A stretch of DNA of 64,000 nt from Bremerella cremea. Lineage in GTDB: Bacteria; Planctomycetota; Planctomycetia; Pirellulales; Pirellulaceae. The stretch lies in contig NZ_QPEX01000010.1 in assembly GCF_003335505.1 (NCBI RefSeq), forward strand, positions 1,178,001-1,242,000, written 5' to 3'. The position numbers were made by a program, and so were the translations under genes. Positions within the stretch are counted from its first letter, which is position 1. Each line of letters begins with the position of its first letter. The notes under the pieces were generated by a model, which saw only the letters and a program-made list of their open reading frames with translations, was not told where the DNA came from and did no database searches. This document shows positions 47,601 through 56,090 of this stretch, one piece after another.

Positions 47601-48671
47601 CCCAAGACGGGTGTACTCTTCGGCGGAAGCCATCAAAACGCTGGCCGTTTCACGCAATCCAGCCGAGCCAACGGTCGGCAAATTCAAGCCGTCGTTCTTC
47701 CGGGCAATTTCTAATAGCTGCGGCAGATAGGCGTGGTCGTCCGAAGTTTCATCTGGTTTAGCAACCCAGCTCTTAGCGAAGTCTCCACTTCCCTTAACTT
47801 CGACGCTAACGGGAGTTCCGGTTGGGGCATTTGCTTCTAGCACACCAATCACAATCGAATCGCGATCGGCACGAAGTGGCGGGAAATGCTTCGGGTATGC
47901 TTCGACGACGTTAGCCGAATACTTGGCCGAAACGGGCCAAACAACCGGCGTGGTCGCTAAGGCAGCCAAGCGAACGCCAGCTTCTTCCGGTGTTACTTCG
48001 TTGTTGTCGATCTGAACCATGCCGCCGGTGTGGTTGGCAAGCGTGGCCAGGACTTCAATATCGCGATCTGGCCCAATCGCCAGCGAATTGAAGACGACTT
48101 TATCTTGGCAAAGTTCGTCGACCAACGCCGAGAATTCCTCGGTCGATAGATAGTTAGCTCGGCTGCAACCGTCGCCAATGTAAATGATTGAACGATTCAG
48201 CTTGCTGTTCTTCGAGAACGTGCCAACCGTTTCGTCAACCAAAGCGATCAAGTCCGTCGCTCCTAGCGGTGTTCGCTTGGCCAATTCGGTAATCGCAGCT
48301 TCCGCTTCTTCACTTTGCGGAGCAACAAACGATTTGGTCAGGTGAACAGCATAAAGGTCGCCAGCAAGAACCTGAACACGGCTATCGCTGGGCAAGGCCT
48401 TTAAGATTGCTTTCGCCGTGGCGATCGAATCTTGACGGTACGCAGCTGCTTGGCTCGCGGAGGTATCAATCAACACCACGACTTCCGAAGGCGTTGGTAC
48501 TGGCTTTTCATCCAGTGATACGCTCATCGCGAAGTAACGGGGACCTGCTGCTTGTTGATAGGTGGCAACTTTAGTGGCATCCGCCGCCATTGCCGGTGCC
48601 ATCAACGCAAAGGTCAGCCCGATTGCCAAGAATGCCGAGAGACACTGCTCGAAGTGCTCACGCTTAGGCAT
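44688..48671 (-). CDS. Giant secreted VWA protein with secretin-N-like domain, GGM linker and TPR-like repeats
   Basis: 1327 residues from the ATG at 48671 (GGAG at proper distance). A signal peptide (FLAIGLTFALMAPAMAA) is followed by a VWA domain with a DTSAS MIDAS motif (about residues 45-215), helical repeats, and coiled segments (RNEAAEREAIARERQAL). A short secretin/TonB N-terminal-type domain follows (IQFIDTPLEDVVNYLKTLHGIEIQIDNRALEDL), then about 40 residues of GGM repeats, TPR-like helices, and a C-terminal beta domain (VKVTWSGESDLDLIVEEPSG). The last residues are Gly/Asn-rich. It is probably periplasmic or surface-bound and binds other proteins; function unknown. Confidence 0.82.
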   Translation of the reverse strand: MPKREHFEQCLSAFLAIGLTFALMAPAMAADATKVATYQQAAGPRYFAMSVSLDEKPVPTPSEVVVLIDTSASQAAAYRQDSIATAKAILKALPSDSRVQVLAGDLYAVHLTKSFVAPQSEEAEAAITELAKRTPLGATDLIALVDETVGTFSKNSKLNRSIIYIGDGCSRANYLSTEEFSALVDELCQDKVVFNSLAIGPDRDIEVLATLANHTGGMVQIDNNEVTPEEAGVRLAALATTPVVWPVSAKYSANVVEAYPKHFPPLRADRDSIVIGVLEANAPTGTPVSVEVKGSGDFAKSWVAKPDETSDDHAYLPQLLEIARKNDGLNLPTVGSAGLRETASVLMASAEEYTRLGAQALAIGDKEGAARLAKAALEFDPNHPRAQAILEASKKPEAEEPKKEEKPPVRRGAAVRQIPVHFVAYQAEENSDDASAPLNLGSDDGAFLRETDINKVRNEQVIVAEITDRLRQARDDMATDPAGVSNALKLLLKQLERVPDMSGDVRGRLRNQIVAALRESQGLTRFVESRRNEAAEREAIARERQALTEKLVRDEDRARVIMEMFDALMDEGKYVEAREAALDVRSMDPTNQAAVAGYDNSEIVGTYRETMALREQRYNRYIATMMQAEISSVPFPDEPPIVYPDADFWEEIYYRKEKYGSVDLASTGTAEQKIFQQLDAETKIQFIDTPLEDVVNYLKTLHGIEIQIDNRALEDLSLTSDMPVTRNIEGISLRSALRLMLKELDLTYIVANEVLMITTQEEADSELITKVYPVADLVLPVSARVGTMGGGGMGGGMGGMGGGGMGGGMGGMGGGMGGGGMGGGMFAVADEKSVAKIDEVEAAQQPAAEEASAADEAEKKSSFVLKVKEGETRPEAWERAFETEEMIPPAAVRSEVRRCMATKRYSDAVNLIQVALRHGQIQPWMYEAMGLALELQHAPKPEIERALMSAIDFTSGPNHMLMIAELMSRMSLDARALKIYQDVAQMEPLRPEPYAMGLKVAQRLDDEDAIRWACVGILSQEWPKDSSGIRDEAYRTAVAQLRKMADEKKVNEAKAFDAKIREAMVRDAIVKVTWSGESDLDLIVEEPSGSVCSQHNPRTISGGVFLGDAASTLGDAGTEGAYELYVVPKGFKGDYKMLVRKVWGDVTAGKITVDVFTNYGTSNQHHERQQLDLGKDGAFITFNVPEGRRTESLSEQQVKVAVETQVAVTRQIVARKLADAAQNSYAAEEYITAVNNNTNDFVRRMRSAVGYRPQITSLPEGANFSAFAVVSADRRYVRFNGTPLFSGIGDVTSYTFSGANTGNNGTTNNNTGGLGGLGGGGNTGGLF
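46198..46310 (-). repeat. In-frame GGM low-complexity repeat in the VWA protein
   Basis: Imperfect 3- to 12-base units rich in CCGCCGCCCAT on the + strand encode Gly-Gly-Met / Gly-Gly-Gly-Met repeats. The unit phase stays in frame throughout. The same peptide repeat ends the GroEL at the window start. Confidence 0.85.
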
Positions 48672-48983
48672 AGTCGAAACTCCAAAATTAGAAATCGTGA
48701 GAAGTGTTGTTTGTTGCGACTCTGTTCCAAAACGGCCGCAAAAGACTGATTCTGTCTGCCTGGATCGCTTTAAAAAACGATCCCATAGCCAAAATACTCG
48801 CAACCGCGCAGGGATTGCGGCCCAGTCTGAACCCTAATTCTATTTCCCGGCTGCAAATGCTGCCACCAAAAAACCATGAATCCCGCTAAGTTTAGCTGGA
48901 TTAACATTTTGTGAAAATAGATGAAACAGGTGCTTCCTGCGGATACACCCACTTTAGGGTAGACGCTACAGGCCATAAACAGG

Positions 48984-49008
48984 TCGAGGGAGCTAGTTGC
49001 TCCCTCGA
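48984..49008 (-). terminator. Perfect hairpin after the hypothetical gene
   Basis: TCGAGGGAGC (48984-48993), loop TAGTT, GCTCCCTCGA (48999-49008), 36 bases past the stop of the gene at 49045-49950. Ten perfect pairs, no U-run. Confidence 0.5.
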
Positions 49009-49044
49009 ATACAGAATCATAAGTCATTATCAGAGAGTGACTTG

Positions 49045-49950
49045 CTAGAATCGAAAGATTTCTTTCAGTTGGGCAACTTGCTCGATTCGCAGCAGGTGAT
49101 TTTCCTTCACGTACCGATTCCAAATCGGTAAAGTGACGGAACGGCTCGTCTCTTGGGCTTGTTTGGCCAAACCGAAGACGTCAATTTCTCCAGAAAAAAC
49201 CGACCGAACCGACTCGCGAATCGCCCGTTTGACTGATTCTGGCACTTCTTGTTCGTCTCTTGTTTCCGAAGCAACGACCTGGGGAGCGACTTCCAAAGGC
49301 ATAATATCGCTGTTTTCGTGAACGTAAACCACAGTCAAATCGTCGGTTACAAACACAAACCAGTCGTAAACTTCAGGCTCGAAGTATCCGTTGTATTCTT
49401 CATAGCCATAAGGATCGAGAGGAAACTGGGCCTGTTCCGCCTTCAATTCCATCGCAATCTCTTCCCCTGTATGCACTTGTGGCAAATCATCGAAAGAAAT
49501 TTCGTCTGCCGGATGCGCCTGTGCGGCAAAGTAGGCCGCACTCTGAAACCAGGCCGCGACAAATTCATCGGAAACGACTTGTAACTGCCTGCCGGCCTTC
49601 CGCAGAGCTTGGATTTGAGAACCTAGAATCTCCCTCTTTTCTGGGGTATGCGTAGGGTTATTCGCAAAGAGGATGTCCCAACGGGCGACCATTTCGTCGG
49701 CTATATCGACGTTTTCAACTGGCTGAGCGATCTCGGCGAAACGATGATCCTGGGCAATGCTCCACTCAAGCGGCGGACGCTGCAATGCTTCGGCAATTCG
49801 GAACTCCAACTCCGGACGGAAGTCGGCATTCATTCGCACGCTAACCAAGGAATCGCGTGAGGGAATCTCGCCAGCTTTGGAAGCAGAACTAAAGAAGGCA
49901 GGGCCAATCGTACAGGCCAGTAGCAACAATAGAGTCTTGCGAACGGTCAT
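49045..49950 (-). CDS. Exported hypothetical protein
   Basis: 301 residues with a signal peptide (MTVRKTLLLLLACTIGPAFFSSASKAGE). Two or three helical stretches (RPELEFRIAEALQRPPLEWSIAQ, KREILGSQIQALRKAGRQLQVV) precede an acidic aromatic segment (YEEYNGYFEPEVYDWFVFVTDDL). The C-terminus is again helical (VPESVKRAIRESVRSVFSGEIDVF). No family recognised. It sits upstream of the VWA gene on the same strand, 373 bases away; co-regulation is possible but not shown. Confidence 0.7.
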   Translation of the reverse strand: MTVRKTLLLLLACTIGPAFFSSASKAGEIPSRDSLVSVRMNADFRPELEFRIAEALQRPPLEWSIAQDHRFAEIAQPVENVDIADEMVARWDILFANNPTHTPEKREILGSQIQALRKAGRQLQVVSDEFVAAWFQSAAYFAAQAHPADEISFDDLPQVHTGEEIAMELKAEQAQFPLDPYGYEEYNGYFEPEVYDWFVFVTDDLTVVYVHENSDIMPLEVAPQVVASETRDEQEVPESVKRAIRESVRSVFSGEIDVFGLAKQAQETSRSVTLPIWNRYVKENHLLRIEQVAQLKEIFRF

Positions 49951-50282
49951 CCTCTGTATCCTCCCAGAGTTTTTTCAATAGAACGCGGCCAGGAAAGCTA
50001 GAAAGTCCAGGTACCGCGTATTTGGTGGGCAATTTAGATAGAATAGGTTATCGGTGACTTCAAATTGAACCCATTAGTAGCATTGAATAAGACAGGCAAA
50101 TTGTGCCAAAGAGATGCCGTCACATTCCGCACCTTTTTTCACAATGTGTGTCTCAACTATCAGCCGAAATCACCCTTAGCAGGCGACTGCCCTACTTCCA
50201 GAAAACTGGCCTAGATAGAGAATGGGTAAGCTTTTCTCGCAGGATCGCGACGAAGCGATTCCCTTTTGCATTGCGTTAATCT
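49951..50282. other. Divergent promoter region between the hypothetical and the SLC13-type gene
   Basis: 332 bases between start codons facing apart. T-rich stretches (for example CTTTTTTCAC near 50131) and AT-rich boxes occur, but I cannot point to a convincing promoter pair or any coding or structured RNA feature. Confidence 0.4.
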
Positions 50283-52217
50283 ATGGACTTACTTCAAGCC
50301 GCCCATCCTTGGATCGCCATTGGAACGACCATTGGCGTTTTCCTGGCCATTCAATTTGTTCGCCGTGTCCCGGTTGATCTGCTCTTTCTGTTGGCCCTTT
50401 GTTTCGTCACGCTCACAGGCATTATTGACCCACGCACGGCAGTCGCCGGCTTTTCTAGCCGGGCGGTCATTGCGATCAGTGCCCTTTTGGTTGTCTCTGC
50501 TGGCTTACGTAAAACAGGCGTACTCGATTGGGTCGGCTCGAAGATCTTAGGTCGATCGACCAACGAACGTTCCGCTTTGTTACGTCTGACTGGGCCAATC
50601 GTTCTGTCTGCGGCCTTCGTTCTTAATACGGCCCTCGTGGCGATGATGATGCCGGTAATCATCGACTGGTGCCGCCAACGCAACCTATCGCCTTCCAAGC
50701 TTTTGCTCCCCTTGAGCTACCTCACGATTTTAGGTGGTGTATGCACCTTGATTGGGACGAGCACAACTTTGGTGGTTAACGAAAAGCTACGCGATAGCGT
50801 GGCAGAAATCGAACAAGAGATTCAACAACTTGAAGGCCAAATTTCTCGTGCCGTGGCAGACGAGAAACCTGCGTTAGAAAGCCAACTGGCCGAGCGGCAA
50901 ACGCTGCTCACCAAAGTGCAACCGATGGGCTTTTTCGAGATCAGCTATATCGGCGTTCCGTGTGCTTTGGTGGGAAGTATTTACATGCTGCTCTTAGGAC
51001 AGCGTTTTCTGCCTGGTCGACGTGACATTATTGTGCAACTCGGCGATCAACAGCGCGAATACCTCGTCGAAATGCAAGTTTTGCCTGAGTGCCCCATGAT
51101 TGATCGAACCGTCGAAGACGCTGGCCTGCGTAACTTGCATGGCTTGTTCTTGATCGAAATTGATCGTGATGGCGATATTATCACCCCAGTGACCCCACGT
51201 GACTTTATCCGCTCAGGCGATCGCCTGGTGTTTACCGGTTTGGTGAGTACCATTGTCGACCTAGAAAAGACGCCAGGGTTGATTCCAGCGGCCGATCGCA
51301 CCTACGAATTCCATCCTCAATCGCGTGTCCAGCGTCACTTAACTGAAGTGGTTCTCTCCCCCTCGTCACCGCTGGTGGGCACAACAGTGCGTAAAGCAAA
51401 CTTCCGCCAGCTTTACAACGCAGCGGTCGTGGCTGTCCATCGCAATGGCGAACGCTTACCAAACAAGATTGGCAATATCATTCTCGAAGTTGGCGACACA
51501 CTGTTGCTGCAAACTCGAAGTGATTTCATCGCTCAGCATCGTAACAATCGCGACTTCTACTTGGTCAGCAGTGTCGATAACTCTGAGCCACGACGCCACG
51601 ATCGAGCCCTCCTCTCCGGTGGATTGATGATCGGCCTGATCATCTGGCTTTGCCTGACTTCGCTGCTCTCATCCTTTGGGATTACCAACGGCTGGGCGAG
51701 TCCGGCGATTGCCGCCACGACGGTAGCCAGTCTGATGATTTTGCTGCAGTGCTTGTCTGCCGCCGAAGCCCGTGCTTCGCTTGATATTCAAGTGATTGTT
51801 ACCATCGCGGCAGCCCTGGGACTGGGGAATGCCCTGTGGGAAAGTGGTGCCGCGCAGATGATTGCCGAGGCTCTTGTGTCGGCGGTTGGCACCAATCCAT
51901 ATCTGCTTCTCGTGGTGATTTACATCATGACGGTATTGTTTACTGAGACCATCACCAACACGGCAGTCGCCGCCATCTTGCTACCGGTGGCGGTCGCCGT
52001 TGCCCAACAAAGTGCGACCAATCCACGTCCTTTTATCATGGCCATCGCCATCGGGGCTTCCATGGCGTTTCTCACGCCGATTGGCTATCAAACAAACTTG
52101 ATGGTCATGGGCCCAGGCGGCTACACACCCCGCGACTATCTCCGCTCAGGCATTCCTCTGGCAGTTCTCATCGCTGTCACCGCGCTCACGCTCATTCCAC
52201 GCATCTGGGCGTTTTAG
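50283..52217 (+). CDS. SLC13/CitMHS-type transporter with RCK_C (TrkA-C) domains
   Basis: 644 residues. N-terminal hydrophobic half with the DASS-like segment GGVCTLIGTSTTLVVNE. An inserted soluble region (about 165-430) contains two TrkA-C/RCK_C domains (LVEMQVLPECPMIDRTVEDAGLRNLHGLFLIEI and LTEVVLSPSSPLVGTTVRKANFRQLYNAAVVAVHRNGERL). The C-terminal membrane half has TETITNTAVAAILLPVAVA and GYQTNLMVMGPGGY. Family members move dicarboxylates, sulfate or similar anions with Na+. The ion is not determined by sequence. Confidence 0.88.
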   Translation: MDLLQAAHPWIAIGTTIGVFLAIQFVRRVPVDLLFLLALCFVTLTGIIDPRTAVAGFSSRAVIAISALLVVSAGLRKTGVLDWVGSKILGRSTNERSALLRLTGPIVLSAAFVLNTALVAMMMPVIIDWCRQRNLSPSKLLLPLSYLTILGGVCTLIGTSTTLVVNEKLRDSVAEIEQEIQQLEGQISRAVADEKPALESQLAERQTLLTKVQPMGFFEISYIGVPCALVGSIYMLLLGQRFLPGRRDIIVQLGDQQREYLVEMQVLPECPMIDRTVEDAGLRNLHGLFLIEIDRDGDIITPVTPRDFIRSGDRLVFTGLVSTIVDLEKTPGLIPAADRTYEFHPQSRVQRHLTEVVLSPSSPLVGTTVRKANFRQLYNAAVVAVHRNGERLPNKIGNIILEVGDTLLLQTRSDFIAQHRNNRDFYLVSSVDNSEPRRHDRALLSGGLMIGLIIWLCLTSLLSSFGITNGWASPAIAATTVASLMILLQCLSAAEARASLDIQVIVTIAAALGLGNALWESGAAQMIAEALVSAVGTNPYLLLVVIYIMTVLFTETITNTAVAAILLPVAVAVAQQSATNPRPFIMAIAIGASMAFLTPIGYQTNLMVMGPGGYTPRDYLRSGIPLAVLIAVTALTLIPRIWAF

Positions 52218-52255
52218 CGCTTTTTTATAGCTAAACGGATAGATGTTTTCGAGGG

Positions 52256-52687
52256 TCAAGTAATCTTCAGGCTACCATCTTCGTTGAAGTCAAACGCGCC
52301 GTAGGCGACTTCCCAGAGGTAGCCATCGAGATCTGAAAAATAGCCGGAGTAGCCACCCCAAAAGGTGTCTTGCCCCGGCTTTTCTATTGCGCCACCGGCG
52401 GCTTGGGCGCGGTTTAATACCTGATCGACTTCCTCTTTTTCACGCACGTTGTGGGCAAGCGTGATTCCAGGAAATTTTGATTTTTGCTGTCCAATCCAAG
52501 CTTCCCCCACATCTTCGGCAAGTTTATCGAAGGGGTATAACGCCAAGCATGTACCGCTGGTTTGAAAGAAAACAACACCACGGTCCCCGGTCCATGTTGT
52601 CGGCAAACCAAGTCCATCGCGATAAAATTCGAGCGCGCGGGGCAAGTCTTCTACGCCCAAAGTGACAAGGCTAATTCGAGGCTCCAT
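52256..52687 (-). CDS. VOC/glyoxalase-superfamily protein
   Basis: 143 residues: MEPRISLVTLGVEDLPRALEFYRDGLGLPTTW, GVVFFQTSGTCLALYP, and the C-terminal WGGYSGYFSDLDGYLWEVAYG are typical of the vicinal oxygen chelate fold. Metal residues vary in the subfamily, so it could be a lyase, dioxygenase-like enzyme or binding protein. It converges with the transporter gene, leaving 38 bases between stops. Confidence 0.82.
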   Translation of the reverse strand: MEPRISLVTLGVEDLPRALEFYRDGLGLPTTWTGDRGVVFFQTSGTCLALYPFDKLAEDVGEAWIGQQKSKFPGITLAHNVREKEEVDQVLNRAQAAGGAIEKPGQDTFWGGYSGYFSDLDGYLWEVAYGAFDFNEDGSLKIT

Positions 52688-52815
52688 TACGTAAGACTCC
52701 TATTCTCAGTGCGAAAAATGCAGCAAGCCCGTTAACGATAGCTTAGCGAGTTGGGTCAGCGAACCCCTGTTGGCTAATCTTTCGGTACACAAAGCATTCT
52801 CTTTTTCCCCTAAAA

Positions 52816-52826
52816 CTGCCTACAAT
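52816..52826 (+). promoter_or_regulatory. Possible -10 region before the VWA/GATase-like gene
   Basis: CTGCCTACAAT ends 42 bases before the ATG at 52868. It matches CTGCCTATAAT upstream of the gene at 5162 in all but one base. No -35 partner was recognised. Confidence 0.3.
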
Positions 52827-52867
52827 ACGAAGGTCCACCTTCTCCAGCGATCGACAGAAAGGCGCGC

Positions 52868-55800
52868 ATGTTCGACTACGAGTTTTCCATGGAACGTCCC
52901 TGGTTCCTAGTCTTACTGCTTTTCGTGCCGATCTTATGGACCGTGTCGTGGAAAAGCTTAACCGTTAACGGACGTTGGCGGTGGCTACTCGCCAATGGTC
53001 TCCGCACGCTGCTTTGCCTGCTGGTTATTCTGGCCCTGGCCGAGGTCCAACTCGTGCGGAAGAACGATCGCTTGACGGTGATCTATCTGATCGATCGCTC
53101 TTTGAGTATTCCGCCAGACCGTCTTGATGAAGTCGTCGATTACGTTCGCTCCACGGCCAACACGTTTCGTAGACCGTCGCCAGATGATCGCGTGGGCGTG
53201 GTCACGTTTGGTGGTGATGCGGCCATCGAGATTCCCCCTTGGCCTGGCGACCTCTTCCTGCACTCCCGGTTTGAAACCAACATTGACCGGCAACAAACCA
53301 ACTTGGAAGCTGCCCTGAATCTAGCCCAAGCAGCCTTTCCCATGGATGCCGCCAAACGCATTGTGATCGTAACCGACGGCCAGGAAACGCTCGGCAACGC
53401 AATGCAAACCGCCACGGCGATCACCCAGTCAGGGATTGGCATCGACGTGGTTCCCGTAACCTCGTATTCCCAAGGAGAAATCTCGATCGAGAAGATCTCC
53501 ACCCCATCTAAGGCCCGTGAGAAGACACCGTTTCATGTCCAAGTTGTCTTAAAGAATAAGCCTGGTGAACATTGGGACCAAGAAGCTGCCCAGAAGCCGG
53601 TGCCAGGCAATATCCGTGTGATCCGCAGCGGTGGTGGTCACGAAACGGTTGTCGTCGATCAGCAGATTGAACTGGAACCAGGCACAAGGGTCTTCACCTT
53701 TCAAGACGAACTGCCCGATGGTGGCTTCTACACCTATGATGCGGCCTTCACGCCAGACAAGCGCGGACTCGATGGCTTTACACAAAACAACCAGGCGAGC
53801 AGCTTTACCCATGTCGAGTCTAGCGGTCAGGTTCTCTTAATCGTGGACGCGAACCGTCCGAACGAGTTCGCCGAGTTAGTGGCGATGCTGGAGAGGAATC
53901 ACCTGAAAGTTACCGTTCAGCCGAGCAATCAGTTGTTCACCCGTTTATCGGATCTGCAGCCGTACGATTTGGTGATTCTGGGCAATGTGGCTCGCAGCAC
54001 CGGCGACACCAACGGCATCACCGCGTTTAGCGATGCCCAAATGCAGATGTTGGCCGATAACACGCGCAATCTCGGGGCTGGGCTGATGATGCTAGGCGGG
54101 CCCGATAGCTTTGGCGCTGGCGGTTGGGCAAATACCCCGATCGAAGAAGCCATGCCGCTCGATTTCCAGATCAAAGATGCGAAAGTTGTCCCGGTTGGTG
54201 CGTTGATGCTGGTTATCGACAAGTCAGGATCGATGTCGGGCGAGAAGATCCATTGGAGCAAAGCCGCAGCACGTGAAGCCTTACGAGCACTCGGGCCGCG
54301 TGACTACATCGGAGTTACCACTTTCGATTCGGCAATGCAACGAGCCGTTCCGTTACAACGAGCCGAGAACCGCCAATTTGTACTGCAAATGATCTCTCGC
54401 TTAGGAGCCGATGGGGGAACCAATATGTTTCCCGCTATGGAAGATGGTTTCCGCCAGTTGGAAGCCAACGAGGCAGCGGTGAAACATATGATTGTGCTTA
54501 CCGATGGGCAAACCTCGCCGGCTGATTTCGCTCGTTTGACCCAACAAATTTCCGCTCGCGGGATTACCGTCAGCACGGTCGCCGTGGGACAAGACGCCGA
54601 CGTCCGGCTGCTGAACCAAATTGCCGCGATGGGGCGAGGCAAGTACTACCAAGTGACCTCTCCGAAAGCGATTCCGCGTATCTTTATGCAAGAGGCCCGG
54701 CGTGTCGCCCGCCCATTGATATTTGAAAAGGAAACCGGCATCCAACCTTATTTAGCAGGCGATCACGAGATCTTAAAGGGACTACCGTCTGCTTTTCTTC
54801 CGGTTAAGGGGTACGTCATGACGACCCCCAAAGACAGCCCCTTGGTCGACATTCCCTTGATGCTACCAGAACCAGTTGGCCAGTCGAACGCTTTGCTGGC
54901 GACATGGCAATATGGCATCGGACGAAGTGTCTGCTGGACGAGCGACGCAGGTCAACGCTGGACCCATGATTGGACTGGCTGGGATGGTTTCGAAAAGCAG
55001 TTTCTGCAGATGGTTCGTTGGAGCATGCGAAGTACCGACAACAACACGAACTATCTGGTCGCCACCGAGGTTCAAGGGCAAAAAGTTAAAGTGACGTTGA
55101 ATGCCCTGGACGACGAAGGCAATTTCGTGAACTTTTCGTCCCCTCAACTTCACGGCGTGGGACCGCAATCGGCCATCATCAGCGAATCACTAAAGCAAGT
55201 CGCTCCTGGTAGGTATGAAGGAGAATTCGAAGCGGCAAAGACAGGCCCTCACTTTATCGCGATCGCGCCGAACCCCGGCCAGTCACCACTACGCATTGGA
55301 ATTAACGTGCAGAACTCGCAAGAGTTTCGAGAGCATCGCGACCATCTACCGATGCTCCAACGGATGGCCGCGTTGGTTCCCCCTGGCGGTCAGCCTGGTC
55401 AGGTCTTCAACCTTGACATGACGCCAGAACAACTCGCTTCAATCGACACAACACCGTTCCGCCACGACCTGGCCAAGGCCAGCACCCAGCGGCCGATTTG
55501 GTACTTGATTCTCGTTGGATCGGCCTGTTTATTTTTGGTGGATATCGCCAATCGTCGCGTCTTGTGGAGCTTTGTTTGGGCACACACCTTGTGGGATCGC
55601 TTACGAAGAAGACCTTCCCAACAGCCAGCCCAAGATCAAGCTCTGGAACGCCTCAAGGCTCAGAAACAGTCATTGAATCGACAATGGCACGATGAGTTCG
55701 CCAATAGCTCGGTCGATACTTCGACCGAGCCGGTGCATGAAGCAATCATTATGACCACGGAAACCCCAACCAACCCTCCACGCGAGCAACCAGGACTCGA

Positions 55801-55897
55801 CACGCCGGAAGACAAAGGCTACCTCAATCGCCTCTTACATGCGAAGCGTCAAGCCAGAAACGACGAGAAGTCGGATAAGAACGATCACAGCAATTAA
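52868..55897 (+). CDS. Large VWA membrane protein with GATase-like segment
   Basis: 1009 residues. Two N-terminal membrane spans (about 12-28 and 38-58). A first VWA domain has MIDAS DRSLS (about 75-205). After a beta-rich region there is a class I glutamine-amidotransferase-like Rossmann segment (VLLIVDANRPNEFAELVAMLE... LGGPDSFGAGGW, about 320-430). A second VWA domain has MIDAS DKSGSMSGEK (about 445-610). A C-terminal span (about 880-895) precedes a cytoplasmic tail. It resembles planctomycete BatA-type proteins of unknown function. A single Glu/Cys triad of GATases is not evident. Confidence 0.82.
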   Translation: MFDYEFSMERPWFLVLLLFVPILWTVSWKSLTVNGRWRWLLANGLRTLLCLLVILALAEVQLVRKNDRLTVIYLIDRSLSIPPDRLDEVVDYVRSTANTFRRPSPDDRVGVVTFGGDAAIEIPPWPGDLFLHSRFETNIDRQQTNLEAALNLAQAAFPMDAAKRIVIVTDGQETLGNAMQTATAITQSGIGIDVVPVTSYSQGEISIEKISTPSKAREKTPFHVQVVLKNKPGEHWDQEAAQKPVPGNIRVIRSGGGHETVVVDQQIELEPGTRVFTFQDELPDGGFYTYDAAFTPDKRGLDGFTQNNQASSFTHVESSGQVLLIVDANRPNEFAELVAMLERNHLKVTVQPSNQLFTRLSDLQPYDLVILGNVARSTGDTNGITAFSDAQMQMLADNTRNLGAGLMMLGGPDSFGAGGWANTPIEEAMPLDFQIKDAKVVPVGALMLVIDKSGSMSGEKIHWSKAAAREALRALGPRDYIGVTTFDSAMQRAVPLQRAENRQFVLQMISRLGADGGTNMFPAMEDGFRQLEANEAAVKHMIVLTDGQTSPADFARLTQQISARGITVSTVAVGQDADVRLLNQIAAMGRGKYYQVTSPKAIPRIFMQEARRVARPLIFEKETGIQPYLAGDHEILKGLPSAFLPVKGYVMTTPKDSPLVDIPLMLPEPVGQSNALLATWQYGIGRSVCWTSDAGQRWTHDWTGWDGFEKQFLQMVRWSMRSTDNNTNYLVATEVQGQKVKVTLNALDDEGNFVNFSSPQLHGVGPQSAIISESLKQVAPGRYEGEFEAAKTGPHFIAIAPNPGQSPLRIGINVQNSQEFREHRDHLPMLQRMAALVPPGGQPGQVFNLDMTPEQLASIDTTPFRHDLAKASTQRPIWYLILVGSACLFLVDIANRRVLWSFVWAHTLWDRLRRRPSQQPAQDQALERLKAQKQSLNRQWHDEFANSSVDTSTEPVHEAIIMTTETPTNPPREQPGLDTPEDKGYLNRLLHAKRQARNDEKSDKNDHSN

Positions 55898-55909
55898 CCG
55901 GCTATGACT

Positions 55910-55947
55910 TGTCGCATTGCCTGACACACCTGTTAGGCAATGCGACA
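55910..55947 (+). terminator. Long perfect hairpin after the VWA/GATase-like gene
   Basis: TGTCGCATTGCCT (55910-55922), 12-base loop, AGGCAATGCGACA (55935-55947): 13 perfect pairs starting 13 bases after the stop, extended by partly paired flanks (GGCTAT / ATAGGCC). No T-run follows. Confidence 0.6.
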
Positions 55948-56090
55948 TGATAGGCCCAGCCCCTTTGAGATCGGGTAGAAACTCGCCTGTTTTCTGACCA
56001 TCGACGCTGTAAGCCCATGGTATGTTTTTTGCGTACCCAAAAGCTACTCCGTCTCCGATCATGTGTTCGTTAGTGAGAAAAGAGGTCGTT

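Noticed and set aside
48672..48803. N-terminal extension of the VWA protein upstream of 48671
   Set aside because: It would place 44 charged and aromatic residues before a good signal peptide; GGAG precedes the ATG at 48671.
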